DNA of 5,394 bases from the NCBI GenBank assembly GCA_028706995.1, contig JAQTVR010000088.1:1-5394 (forward strand), in the 5' to 3' direction. This DNA is from Dehalococcoidales bacterium (GTDB taxonomy: Bacteria > Chloroflexota > Dehalococcoidia > Dehalococcoidales > UBA5627). Below the pieces are notes generated by a model. It was given only the letters and a program-made list of their open reading frames with translations. It had not been told where the DNA came from and ran no database searches. Every line of letters begins with the position of its first letter. Position 1 is the first letter of the stretch. The position numbers and the translations under genes are program-made. Positions 1 to 4,620 of this stretch are shown piece after piece.

Positions 1-23
1 CCTGATTCCTCTACTTATAAATC

Positions 24-42
24 GGGGCGACGAAGCAATCTC
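24..42 (-). repeat. Possible degenerate fragment of a dispersed intergenic repeat
   Basis: Read on the minus strand this stretch gives GAGATTGCTTCGTCGCCCC. It resembles, from memory, the GAGATTGCTTCG...CGCAATGAC type of repeat often found between genes in environmental bacterial genomes. Only one arm is present and the matching CGCAATGAC arm is not seen. The call rests on recollection and could be chance. Confidence 0.22.
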
Positions 43-115
43 TTTACTACTGATTAAGATAAGCTAAGCAGGTTTAATAATATTCGGATCTGGGTAATTA
101 CGGGGTTTCGTAGAG

Positions 116-177
116 ATCCTTCGTTTCACTCAGGATGACGGTTACTTAAGCCGCTTGTCCTGAGCTTGTCGAAGGAT
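116..177. repeat. Inverted pair of a 20-bp intergenic repeat
   Basis: Bases 116-135 read ATCCTTCG-N5-CTCAGGA. Bases 158-177 on the minus strand read ATCCTTCG-N5-CTCAGGA again, with a different N5 (TTTCA versus ACAAG). The two units face each other across 22 nt. A transcript could fold into a long hairpin of 8 bp, a 5x5 internal loop and 7 bp, or each unit could form its own small hairpin through ATCCT/AGGAT or TCCT/AGGA. Identical outer blocks with divergent centres are typical of dispersed REP-like palindromic repeats. The pair lies about 60 nt upstream of the pyrG promoter and is not part of any gene. Confidence 0.6.
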
Positions 178-240
178 TAGAGCGGAAACAACCACCGCCC
201 ATGATTGTTAAGAACCGGTGATAAAATATCCCTGTAAGAC

Positions 241-270
241 TTGACAATTAACATCATGGATTCTTATAAT
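241..270 (+). promoter_or_regulatory. Consensus sigma-70 promoter for pyrG-tal
   Basis: The -35 is TTGACA at 241-246 and the -10 is TATAAT at 265-270. Both match the consensus perfectly, with an 18-bp spacer. The expected start is near 277, giving a leader of about 150 nt before the pyrG ATG. It is the best promoter match in the window and is correctly oriented for the downstream operon. Confidence 0.78.
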
Positions 271-287
271 AAAAGAAACCCATTCTT

Positions 288-379
288 TAAAAACCCCTGT
301 GTGAAATTTTATCCGGTATATTCCCGGTTTTTTAATGTGATCGGCCAACTACTTTAAAATAGAGGGTTTTTACTATAAT
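288..379 (+). promoter_or_regulatory. pyrG leader with possible alternative RNA folds
   Basis: CCGG 313-316 and CCGG 324-327 can pair across a 7-nt loop and are followed by six T (328-333), like a very weak intrinsic terminator. Upstream, TAAAAACCC 288-296 can pair perfectly with GGGTTTTTA 364-372. Part of it (289-295) can instead pair with GGTTTTT 326-332, which would break the CCGG hairpin. A second TATAAT lies at 374-379 without a good -35, possibly a minor promoter. CTP synthase genes in Gram-positive bacteria are known to be attenuated, but by a GGGC transcript start that is not seen here. A 4-bp stem is weak, so this is only a candidate. Confidence 0.2.
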
Positions 380-429
380 TAGTCTTAAAAAGCTTAAAAT
401 CCTATGAAATCCAGAAAAAGATTCTAATT

Positions 430-2064
430 ATGTCAAAATATATCTTTGTAACCGGTGGCGTAGTCAGTTCGGTTGGTAAAGGTATCACGGTTGCCTCTAT
501 CGGCAATATCCTGAAAAGCTGTGGCATAAGCGTCTCGGTTCTAAAGATGGATCCATACTTAAATGTAGATCCCGGAACGATGTCTCCGTATCAGCACGGC
601 GAGGTTTTTGTCACCAGGGACGGCGCCGAAACCGACCTCGACCTGGGCAATTATGAGCGCTTTATAGATATAGAACTTACTGCGGAATCCAACATAACCT
701 CGGGACAGATCTACAGCGCTGTTATCGGTAAGGAGAGGCGGGGTGATTTTCTTGGTGGAACGATACAGGTGGTGCCCCATCTTACCGGCGAGATAAAACA
801 GAGGTTTAATAAGCTGGCGGAGAAATCAAAGGCTGATGTGATCATTGTCGAGGTGGGTGGTACTGTCGGCGATATCGAAGGGCAACCATTCCTGGAAGCT
901 ATCAGGCAGATGCGTAAGGACGTAGGCCGCGATAATGTTTTATATATTCACGTTACGCTTCTACCTTACATAAACTCAACGAAAGAGTTGAAAACGAAGC
1001 CTACACAGCATAGTGTCAACGAACTCAGGCGTATCGGTATTCAGCCGGATGTTATAATTTGCCGCAGCGATTACCCGATTGCCGACGGCATTCGTGATAA
1101 GATATCGCTTTTCTGCGACGTCGAGCTTGAAGCGGTCATTCCGTTACCGACGGTATCTACCATATACGAAGTACCCCTGATATTAGAAGAAGCCGGTATG
1201 GGTGACCTGGTGATCAAGAAATTGGGGTTAAAACAGGGTCATCCCGACCTTGAACTATGGCGTAACATGGTTTCCTGTATAAAGGAACCGGTAGATGAGA
1301 TAAATATTGCGCTGGTCGGTAAATATGTAGAGCTGGAGGATGCCTATTATTCGGTTCGGGAAGCATTATGTCATGCCGGCTTATATCATAAAAGGAAGAT
1401 CAAGATGCAATGGGTTCACTCCGAGGAACTGGCAAAACCCGGTGGTGAAAGCCTGTTAAAGCAAGCCCAGGGAATAATCGTTCCCGGTGGGTTTGGCATA
1501 AGGGGTATCGATGGTATGGTCAAGGCGGTAAAATACGCCCGGCAGAACAAGATCCCTTATTTCGGGATTTGCCTGGGGATGCAGGTCATGGTCATAGAGT
1601 TTGCCCGTTTCGTGCTATGCTCGGATACCCCCAATTCCAGCGAGTTCGATGAATGCACCGCTCAGCCTGTTATAGCATATCTACCCGAACAGAAATGCAT
1701 AAGTGAAAAAGGCGGAACCATGCGACTGGGAACATATCCATGCAAGCTGGTTGCCGGCACACATGCCGCCGATGCTTATGGTAAAGCGGAAATCTATGAA
1801 CGGCATCGCCATCGCTATGAGTTTAATAATGATTACCGTGACATTTTAAATAAAGCCGGAATGGTTTATAGCGGTCTTTCCCCTGATGGCAGACTGGTGG
1901 AGATATGCGAATTGAAAGATCATCCATGGATGTTGGGTTGCCAGTTCCATCCGGAGTTCATATCCCGCCCCGGGCGGCCCCACCCGTTGTTCAGGGGTTT
2001 CATCGATGCTGCTAAAGACGTGCTGCGGGAAGGGGCACAACCGTCGTTACCTCTTAATTCATGA
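430..2064 (+). CDS. pyrG: CTP synthase (glutamine-hydrolysing)
   Basis: This 544-residue cytoplasmic enzyme makes CTP from UTP, ATP and glutamine, the last step of de novo pyrimidine nucleotide synthesis. Its length is normal for the family. Residues 1 to about 270 form the synthetase (amidoligase) domain: the P-loop-like GGVVSSVGKG is at 9-18 with Lys17, followed by DPYLNVDPGTMSPYQHGEVF at 41-60. Asp71 and Glu141 match the E. coli metal/ATP ligands Asp72 and Glu140. Residues from about 290 form the class I glutamine amidotransferase domain, with the oxyanion-loop region PGGFGIRG (352-359), nucleophile Cys381 in GICLGMQ, and His507 and Glu509 in FHPEF. All catalytic residues are present. No strong Shine-Dalgarno precedes the ATG (only AGAAAAAG at about 413-420), but the MSKYIFVTGG start is the usual family start. 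It is transcribed from the promoter at 241-270, with tal following after 13 nt. Confidence 0.98.
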   Translation: MSKYIFVTGGVVSSVGKGITVASIGNILKSCGISVSVLKMDPYLNVDPGTMSPYQHGEVFVTRDGAETDLDLGNYERFIDIELTAESNITSGQIYSAVIGKERRGDFLGGTIQVVPHLTGEIKQRFNKLAEKSKADVIIVEVGGTVGDIEGQPFLEAIRQMRKDVGRDNVLYIHVTLLPYINSTKELKTKPTQHSVNELRRIGIQPDVIICRSDYPIADGIRDKISLFCDVELEAVIPLPTVSTIYEVPLILEEAGMGDLVIKKLGLKQGHPDLELWRNMVSCIKEPVDEINIALVGKYVELEDAYYSVREALCHAGLYHKRKIKMQWVHSEELAKPGGESLLKQAQGIIVPGGFGIRGIDGMVKAVKYARQNKIPYFGICLGMQVMVIEFARFVLCSDTPNSSEFDECTAQPVIAYLPEQKCISEKGGTMRLGTYPCKLVAGTHAADAYGKAEIYERHRHRYEFNNDYRDILNKAGMVYSGLSPDGRLVEICELKDHPWMLGCQFHPEFISRPGRPHPLFRGFIDAAKDVLREGAQPSLPLNS

Positions 2065-2066
2065 AC

Positions 2067-2072
2067 AGGAGA
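2067..2072 (+). promoter_or_regulatory. Ribosome binding site fixing the tal start
   Basis: AGGAGA lies 5 nt before ATG 2078, just after the pyrG stop (2062-2064). It decides the start: an in-frame ATG at 2006 would add 24 residues inside pyrG, lacks such a site, and the added residues do not belong to the family fold. Confidence 0.8.
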
Positions 2073-2077
2073 CCGAG

Positions 2078-2731
2078 ATGCGTATATTTTTAGATACGGC
2101 CAATATAGAACAGATAAAACAGGGGGTAAGGCTGGGAGTCGTCAGCGGCGTTACCACCAATCCTACGCTTATAGTTAAAGAGGGACACCGGGATTATAAG
2201 GCGGTTGTAAAAGAGATATGCGCTATCGTCCCCGGTCCGGTATCGGTGGAAGTGGTGGTGGAGGGGGTAACGGCGATGCTGGAACAGGCGAAGGAAATTG
2301 CCTCCTGGGCAACCAATGTAGTAATAAAAATTCCGGCTACCGCCGAAGGGTTGGAAGTAACCTCTGTTCTGGCGAAGGAACAGATAAAGGTAAATATGAC
2401 CCTGTGCTTTTCGGTAAATCAGGCGCTGCTTGCTTCGCTCGCCGGTGCATCTTATGTCAGCCCGTTCGTCGGCCGGCTGGACGATATCGGCAATGATGGC
2501 ATGTCGCTGGTGGAAGATATTGTCGATATTTATAAGAACTATAACTTGACAACAAAGGTAATTGCTGCTAGTATTCGTCATCCACAGCATTGTATAATAG
2601 CGGCAAAGGCGGGGGCGCATATTGCCACCGTTCCCTATCAGGTTTTAACACAAATGATAAAGCATCCCCTCACGGACATCGGTATAGAACGTTTCTTCTG
2701 CGACTGGCGCAGGGTATCGGATGATACGTAA
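2078..2731 (+). CDS. tal: Small transaldolase (TalC/MipB type)
   Basis: This 217-residue cytoplasmic enzyme belongs to the short transaldolase / fructose-6-phosphate aldolase family (about 215-220 residues), a single TIM barrel using a Schiff-base lysine. Seen: MRIFLDTANIEQIKQG at the start with Asp6, GVTTNPT (24-30), catalytic Lys84 in VVIKIPATAEG, NMTLCFS (106-112), SPFVGRLDDIG (128-138) and AASIRHPQ (163-170). Transaldolase moves a dihydroxyacetone unit between sugar phosphates in the non-oxidative pentose phosphate pathway. Two positions separate the subfamilies: E. coli FSA has Gln59 and Tyr131, while TalB has Glu96 and Phe178. Here they are Glu58 and Phe130, so true transaldolase is more likely than fructose-6-phosphate aldolase. 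It is co-transcribed with pyrG, 13 nt upstream. In B. subtilis, too, a transaldolase gene lies between pyrG and rho. Confidence 0.93.
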   Translation: MRIFLDTANIEQIKQGVRLGVVSGVTTNPTLIVKEGHRDYKAVVKEICAIVPGPVSVEVVVEGVTAMLEQAKEIASWATNVVIKIPATAEGLEVTSVLAKEQIKVNMTLCFSVNQALLASLAGASYVSPFVGRLDDIGNDGMSLVEDIVDIYKNYNLTTKVIAASIRHPQHCIIAAKAGAHIATVPYQVLTQMIKHPLTDIGIERFFCDWRRVSDDT

Positions 2732-2751
2732 ATAAAATAAGATTTCAATCC

Positions 2752-2784
2752 ATAATATATATAAAGTATATTATTCAAATAATA
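2752..2784. repeat. Two overlapping AT-only dyads between tal and rho
   Basis: ATAATATA 2752-2759 is the exact reverse complement of TATATTAT 2767-2774. TATTATT 2769-2775 is the exact reverse complement of AATAATA 2778-2784, with only CA between. The dyads share 2769-2774, so as RNA or cruciforms they exclude each other. The stretch 2732-2800 is about 90% A+T and probably contains the rho promoter (for example TATATT at 2767-2772 or 2787-2792), but no good -35 lets me place it. In such A+T-rich sequence some symmetry is expected by chance. Confidence 0.4.
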
Positions 2785-2796
2785 AATATATTAAAT

Positions 2797-2904
2797 ATGT
2801 ACTCAGAGGCCCTGTTACTGAATATTTGCTCTGTTAGAGGCAGTTGTCTAAAGGTCAGGAATCGGGCATATCTTGAGGAGGTAAAAGGAAAAAGAAAGAG
2901 GTAA
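2797..2904 (+). CDS. Possible 35-codon upstream ORF (rho leader peptide)
   Basis: An ATG-initiated frame of 35 codons ends with TAA at 2902-2904, 4 nt before the rho ATG and out of frame with it. The peptide starts MYSEALLLNICSVRG and ends in a basic tail, EEVKGKRKR. No Shine-Dalgarno precedes its ATG, which lies in an A+T-only stretch, so it would need leaderless or weak initiation. E. coli rho also has a short leader ORF of about this length (rhoL), although no sequence similarity is evident. The open frame over this length could be chance, and its last codons consist mostly of the purine-rich ribosome-binding region of rho. Confidence 0.2.
   Translation: MYSEALLLNICSVRGSCLKVRNRAYLEEVKGKRKR
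2876..2902 (+). promoter_or_regulatory. Two Shine-Dalgarno sequences ahead of rho
   Basis: AGAGGT at 2897-2902 sits 6 nt before the rho ATG and is the functional ribosome binding site. A perfect AGGAGGT at 2876-2882 lies 26 nt before the ATG with no ATG, GTG or TTG at a usable distance. It might act as a ribosome standby site or pair with the leader. The whole 2875-2906 stretch is purine-rich and short of C, so it is not a typical C-rich Rho loading site. Confidence 0.55.
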
Positions 2905-2908
2905 GGCT

Positions 2909-4171
2909 ATGGAAATCAGTCAATTAGAGAATAAAAACAGGGAAGAACTGCTGGAGCTGGCAAAGGAAAGCGGGCTTACCAGTTGCACCGGCTTAAGGAA
3001 ACAGGAGTTGGTGATGCGCCTGCTTCAGGCGAGCGCCGAACAGCAGGGGAATCTCTTCTGCAGCGGTATTCTGGATATTATGGCTGATGGCTATGGGTTC
3101 TTAAGGCAGGGCAGCCTGTTACCCGGTTCCTCCGATATTTATGTTTCACAATCTCAGATACGCCGTTTCGGTCTGCGCACCGGCGATATGGTGGTGGGAC
3201 AGGGCAGGCCGGCAAAGACCGGCGAAAAATACTACAGCCTTCTTCGTGTCGAAGCCATCAACGACCTCAACCCCGAAGCCTCTAAAAGCCGTCCCTATTT
3301 CAATTCTTTGACCCCCATCTACCCGGATAAATTGATTGATTTGGAAACCACCCCCGATAACCTCTCCACCCGCTTATTGAACTTGATTGCCCCCGTAGGC
3401 AGGGGACAGCGCGGCATGATAGTTTCCCCGCCCAAGGCGGGTAAGACGATGCTGCTCAAGAAGATAGCCAATGCGGCTACCACCAACTATAGCGATATAA
3501 ATCTTATCGTCTGCCTTATCGGTGAGCGCCCCGAAGAAGTGACCGATATGAGACGTTCGGTCAAGGGGCAGGTTATCGCCGCCACCTTCGATGAACCCGT
3601 TGAAAACCATACCCGCGTTGCCGAATTAACGCTGGAGATAGCCAAGAGGATGGTAGAAGCCGGTAAGGATGTTTTGCTCGTACTCGACGGTATTACCCGT
3701 TTAACCAGGGCTTATAACCTGGCGATGCCTTCCAGCGGTCGTACTTTATCCGGCGGTATCGACCCCGTCGCCCTGCACCCCGCCAAGAAGTTCTTCGGCG
3801 CTGCCCGCAATGTAGAAGGCGGCGGCAGCTTAACGATACTGGCTACCTGCCTGGTGGATACCGGCAGCCGCATGGACGACCTGATCTACGAAGAGTTCAA
3901 AGGCACCGGTAACATGGAATTGCACCTGGACCGCCGCCTGGCGGAACGCGGTGTTTTCCCGGCAATGGATATTACACGCAGCGGCACCCGTCGTGAAGAC
4001 CTGCTTTTAAGCCCCGAAACCATTCGACAGGTACAGCTCTTAAAGAGAATGATGTCTATGATTTCATCGGATTCCGCCAACTCCGTAGATACTACGGAAA
4101 GGGTGCTGGAGCGCCTGCGTAAGACACGCACCAATGCCGAATTCCTGACAAACCTTGGGAAAGAGAAATAA
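2909..4171 (+). CDS. rho: Transcription termination factor Rho
   Basis: This 420-residue hexameric RNA helicase/ATPase releases RNA polymerase at factor-dependent terminators; E. coli Rho is 419 residues. The Rho_N helical segment is at about 1-45. The cold-shock-like primary RNA-binding domain is at about 50-118, with the RNP1-like GYGFLR at 61-66. The RecA-like motor fills the rest: Walker A PPKAGKT 174-180 (Lys179), catalytic Glu206 in IGERPEE, Walker B VLLVLD ending at Asp260, Q-loop region SSGRTLSGGID 275-285, R-loop KGTGNMELHLDRR 331-343 and arginine finger Arg361 in SGTRRED. A constant offset of 5 maps these onto E. coli numbering, so the motor is complete. The one odd residue is Gly261, where E. 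coli has Ser266 (DSITR reads DGITR). The start has an AGAGGT site 6 nt upstream. rpmE, the frequent partner of rho, is not downstream. Confidence 0.98.
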   Translation: MEISQLENKNREELLELAKESGLTSCTGLRKQELVMRLLQASAEQQGNLFCSGILDIMADGYGFLRQGSLLPGSSDIYVSQSQIRRFGLRTGDMVVGQGRPAKTGEKYYSLLRVEAINDLNPEASKSRPYFNSLTPIYPDKLIDLETTPDNLSTRLLNLIAPVGRGQRGMIVSPPKAGKTMLLKKIANAATTNYSDINLIVCLIGERPEEVTDMRRSVKGQVIAATFDEPVENHTRVAELTLEIAKRMVEAGKDVLLVLDGITRLTRAYNLAMPSSGRTLSGGIDPVALHPAKKFFGAARNVEGGGSLTILATCLVDTGSRMDDLIYEEFKGTGNMELHLDRRLAERGVFPAMDITRSGTRREDLLLSPETIRQVQLLKRMMSMISSDSANSVDTTERVLERLRKTRTNAEFLTNLGKEK

Positions 4172-4251
4172 GCTCTCAAGAGTAAACACCCTTAATTAAT
4201 CAAATTAATATACAATTATGTTTGCGCTAAATAGATTTGGAAGACGGGAGC

Positions 4252-4288
4252 AAAATTTTACAAAAATATTTAAAAAATATTGAAAAAA
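4252..4288. promoter_or_regulatory. Phased A-tracts: predicted curved DNA / UP element
   Basis: A-tracts lie at 4252-4255 (AAAATTTT), 4262-4266, 4272-4277 and 4283-4288. Their centres are about 10.5 bp apart, one helical turn, which is the classic layout of intrinsically bent DNA. The last tract ends 3 bp before the -35 hexamer at 4292, so the block occupies the UP-element position that the RNA polymerase alpha subunit contacts. A perfect 7-bp AT dyad (4265-4271 with 4275-4281) lies within it. Confidence 0.6.
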
Positions 4289-4291
4289 GTC

Positions 4292-4320
4292 TTTACATCC
4301 TGTTTTGTGTGGTGTATTAT
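4292..4320 (+). promoter_or_regulatory. Promoter after rho, upstream of the leader ORF
   Basis: TTTACA 4292-4297 and TATTAT 4315-4320 are separated by 17 bp, each one base from consensus. A perfect TATAAT overlaps at 4318-4323 but with a 20-bp spacer. The phased A-tracts directly upstream strengthen the call. Transcription would start near 4327 and run into the small ORF at 4452 and the terminator at 4528. No terminator was recognised between rho and this promoter, so read-through from rho is also possible. Confidence 0.62.
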
Positions 4321-4397
4321 AATCAGGTTAAAGGAATAACGCCCGGTTATTTACATACGTAATTAAGTTATATCGACGGATTTATGTCTGGCACATC

Positions 4398-4424
4398 TTG
4401 ACAGGGTGTGGTATTATATAAAAT
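4398..4424 (+). promoter_or_regulatory. Possible second promoter close to the leader ORF
   Basis: A perfect TTGACA is at 4398-4403. The best -10 is TAAAAT 4419-4424 at a short 15-bp spacing; at 17 bp the hexamer is a poor AAATAG. Thirteen bases around it (GTGTGG plus TATTATA, 4406-4418) repeat those at the promoter 99 bp upstream, apart from a 2-nt gap. It may be a duplicated, altered promoter or a weak one. Confidence 0.3.
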
Positions 4425-4436
4425 AGGCATAATGAA

Positions 4437-4443
4437 AGGAGGT
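4437..4443 (+). promoter_or_regulatory. Perfect Shine-Dalgarno of the small ORF
   Basis: AGGAGGT lies 8 nt before ATG 4452, an ideal distance. It is the strongest reason to think the 23-codon frame downstream is translated. An earlier ATG (4432-4434) meets TAG after four codons and cannot use it. Confidence 0.65.
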
Positions 4444-4451
4444 TAGGGCTA

Positions 4452-4523
4452 ATGAAGCAACCCGCAGGGGGAGAAGTTGTGCTAACAACTCTGCAGCAAC
4501 ATAGAAACACCTTGTCTCTATAA
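4452..4523 (+). CDS. 23-residue small ORF, candidate leader peptide
   Basis: The frame begins ATG AAG CAA CCC GCA and ends with TAA at 4521-4523. The peptide starts MKQPAGGEVV, continues LTTLQQHRN and ends TLSL. It has no signal peptide, membrane segment or known motif, and no run of one amino acid as in classic biosynthetic attenuators. In its favour are the perfect AGGAGGT 8 nt upstream and a position downstream of a promoter. Its stop is 4 nt before a Rho-independent terminator stem. A ribosome at the stop would cover the 5' arm of that stem, so translation could decide whether transcription reaches the surface-protein gene at 4621. Alternatives are a free-standing microprotein gene with its own terminator, or a small RNA in which this frame is incidental. 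I do not recognise the peptide. Confidence 0.45.
   Translation: MKQPAGGEVVLTTLQQHRNTLSL
4464..4494 (+). ncRNA. RNA stem-loop inside the leader ORF
   Basis: AGTTGT 4475-4480 pairs perfectly with ACAACT 4485-4490 around a GCTA tetraloop. The stem continues with GCAG 4464-4467 pairing CTGC 4491-4494, leaving a one-sided purine bulge, GGGGAGA (4468-4474). Ten base pairs plus a purine bulge look more like a selected RNA structure than chance, but I match it to no riboswitch family I know. Confidence 0.45.
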
Positions 4524-4527
4524 AAAA

Positions 4528-4551
4528 GGAGCCAAAGGTTCCGAGTTTTTT
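4528..4551 (+). terminator. Rho-independent terminator / attenuator
   Basis: GGAGCC 4528-4533 pairs with GGTTCC 4537-4542 (six pairs, one of them G-T) around an AAA loop, followed by GAG and six T (4546-4551). Six A just upstream (4522-4527) can pair with the T-run. It lies after the small ORF and 69 nt before the next gene, so any transcript reaching that gene from the promoters at 4292 or 4398 must pass it. ACCTT 4509-4513 can pair with AAGGT 4535-4539 and would open the stem, a possible antiterminator. Confidence 0.65.
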
Positions 4552-4620
4552 GTAGGGGCGTAAAAGGGTAATATATATATAAATAAATTTGGTTTTAACT
4601 TTAAGGAGAAAAATAGGTCG

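Larger units (their letters stand above)
1..240. other. Upstream intergenic stretch, no convincing gene
   Basis: No start codon with a ribosome binding site and no long open frame is visible here. A frame entering from the left edge stays open to a TAA at 65-67, giving 21 residues that include RGDEAIS. It could be the tail of an upstream gene, but it runs through a repeat-like stretch (24-42), so it cannot be judged from so little sequence. The rest is mainly the inverted repeat pair at 116-177. A short dyad, CACCG 193-197 with CGGTG 216-220, follows but has no T-run, so I do not call it a terminator. Confidence 0.4.

Noticed and set aside
193..220. CACCG/CGGTG hairpin as terminator of an upstream gene
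   Set aside because: No T-run follows it (the next bases are ATAAAATATCC) and no upstream gene can be established in the window.
2006..2077. Upstream in-frame ATG extending tal by 24 residues
   Set aside because: It lies inside pyrG, has no ribosome binding site, and the family normally starts at the MRIFLDTAN segment; AGGAGA sits correctly before 2078.
2090..2620. Long open frame on the minus strand opposite tal
   Set aside because: The product is rich in Tyr, Arg and Cys with no recognisable domain, and the sense strand is plainly a conserved transaldolase; it is an antisense shadow.
4173..4182. CTCTCAAGAG dyad right after rho as a terminator
   Set aside because: The stem is only three or four pairs with a tiny loop and no T-run follows.
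4218..4283. 21-codon frame starting MFALNRFGRR after rho
   Set aside because: It has no Shine-Dalgarno and its second half is the phased A-tract block, whose AAA and TTT codons explain the lysines and phenylalanines.
4351..4362. TTAC-ATAC-GTAA small palindrome
   Set aside because: Four-base arms are expected by chance in A+T-rich intergenic DNA and nothing nearby supports a site.
4389..4403. TGGCAC-N5-TTGAC resembling a sigma-54 promoter
   Set aside because: The -12 element needs GC 10 bp after the GG; here the bases at that spacing are CA, so the essential dinucleotide is missing.
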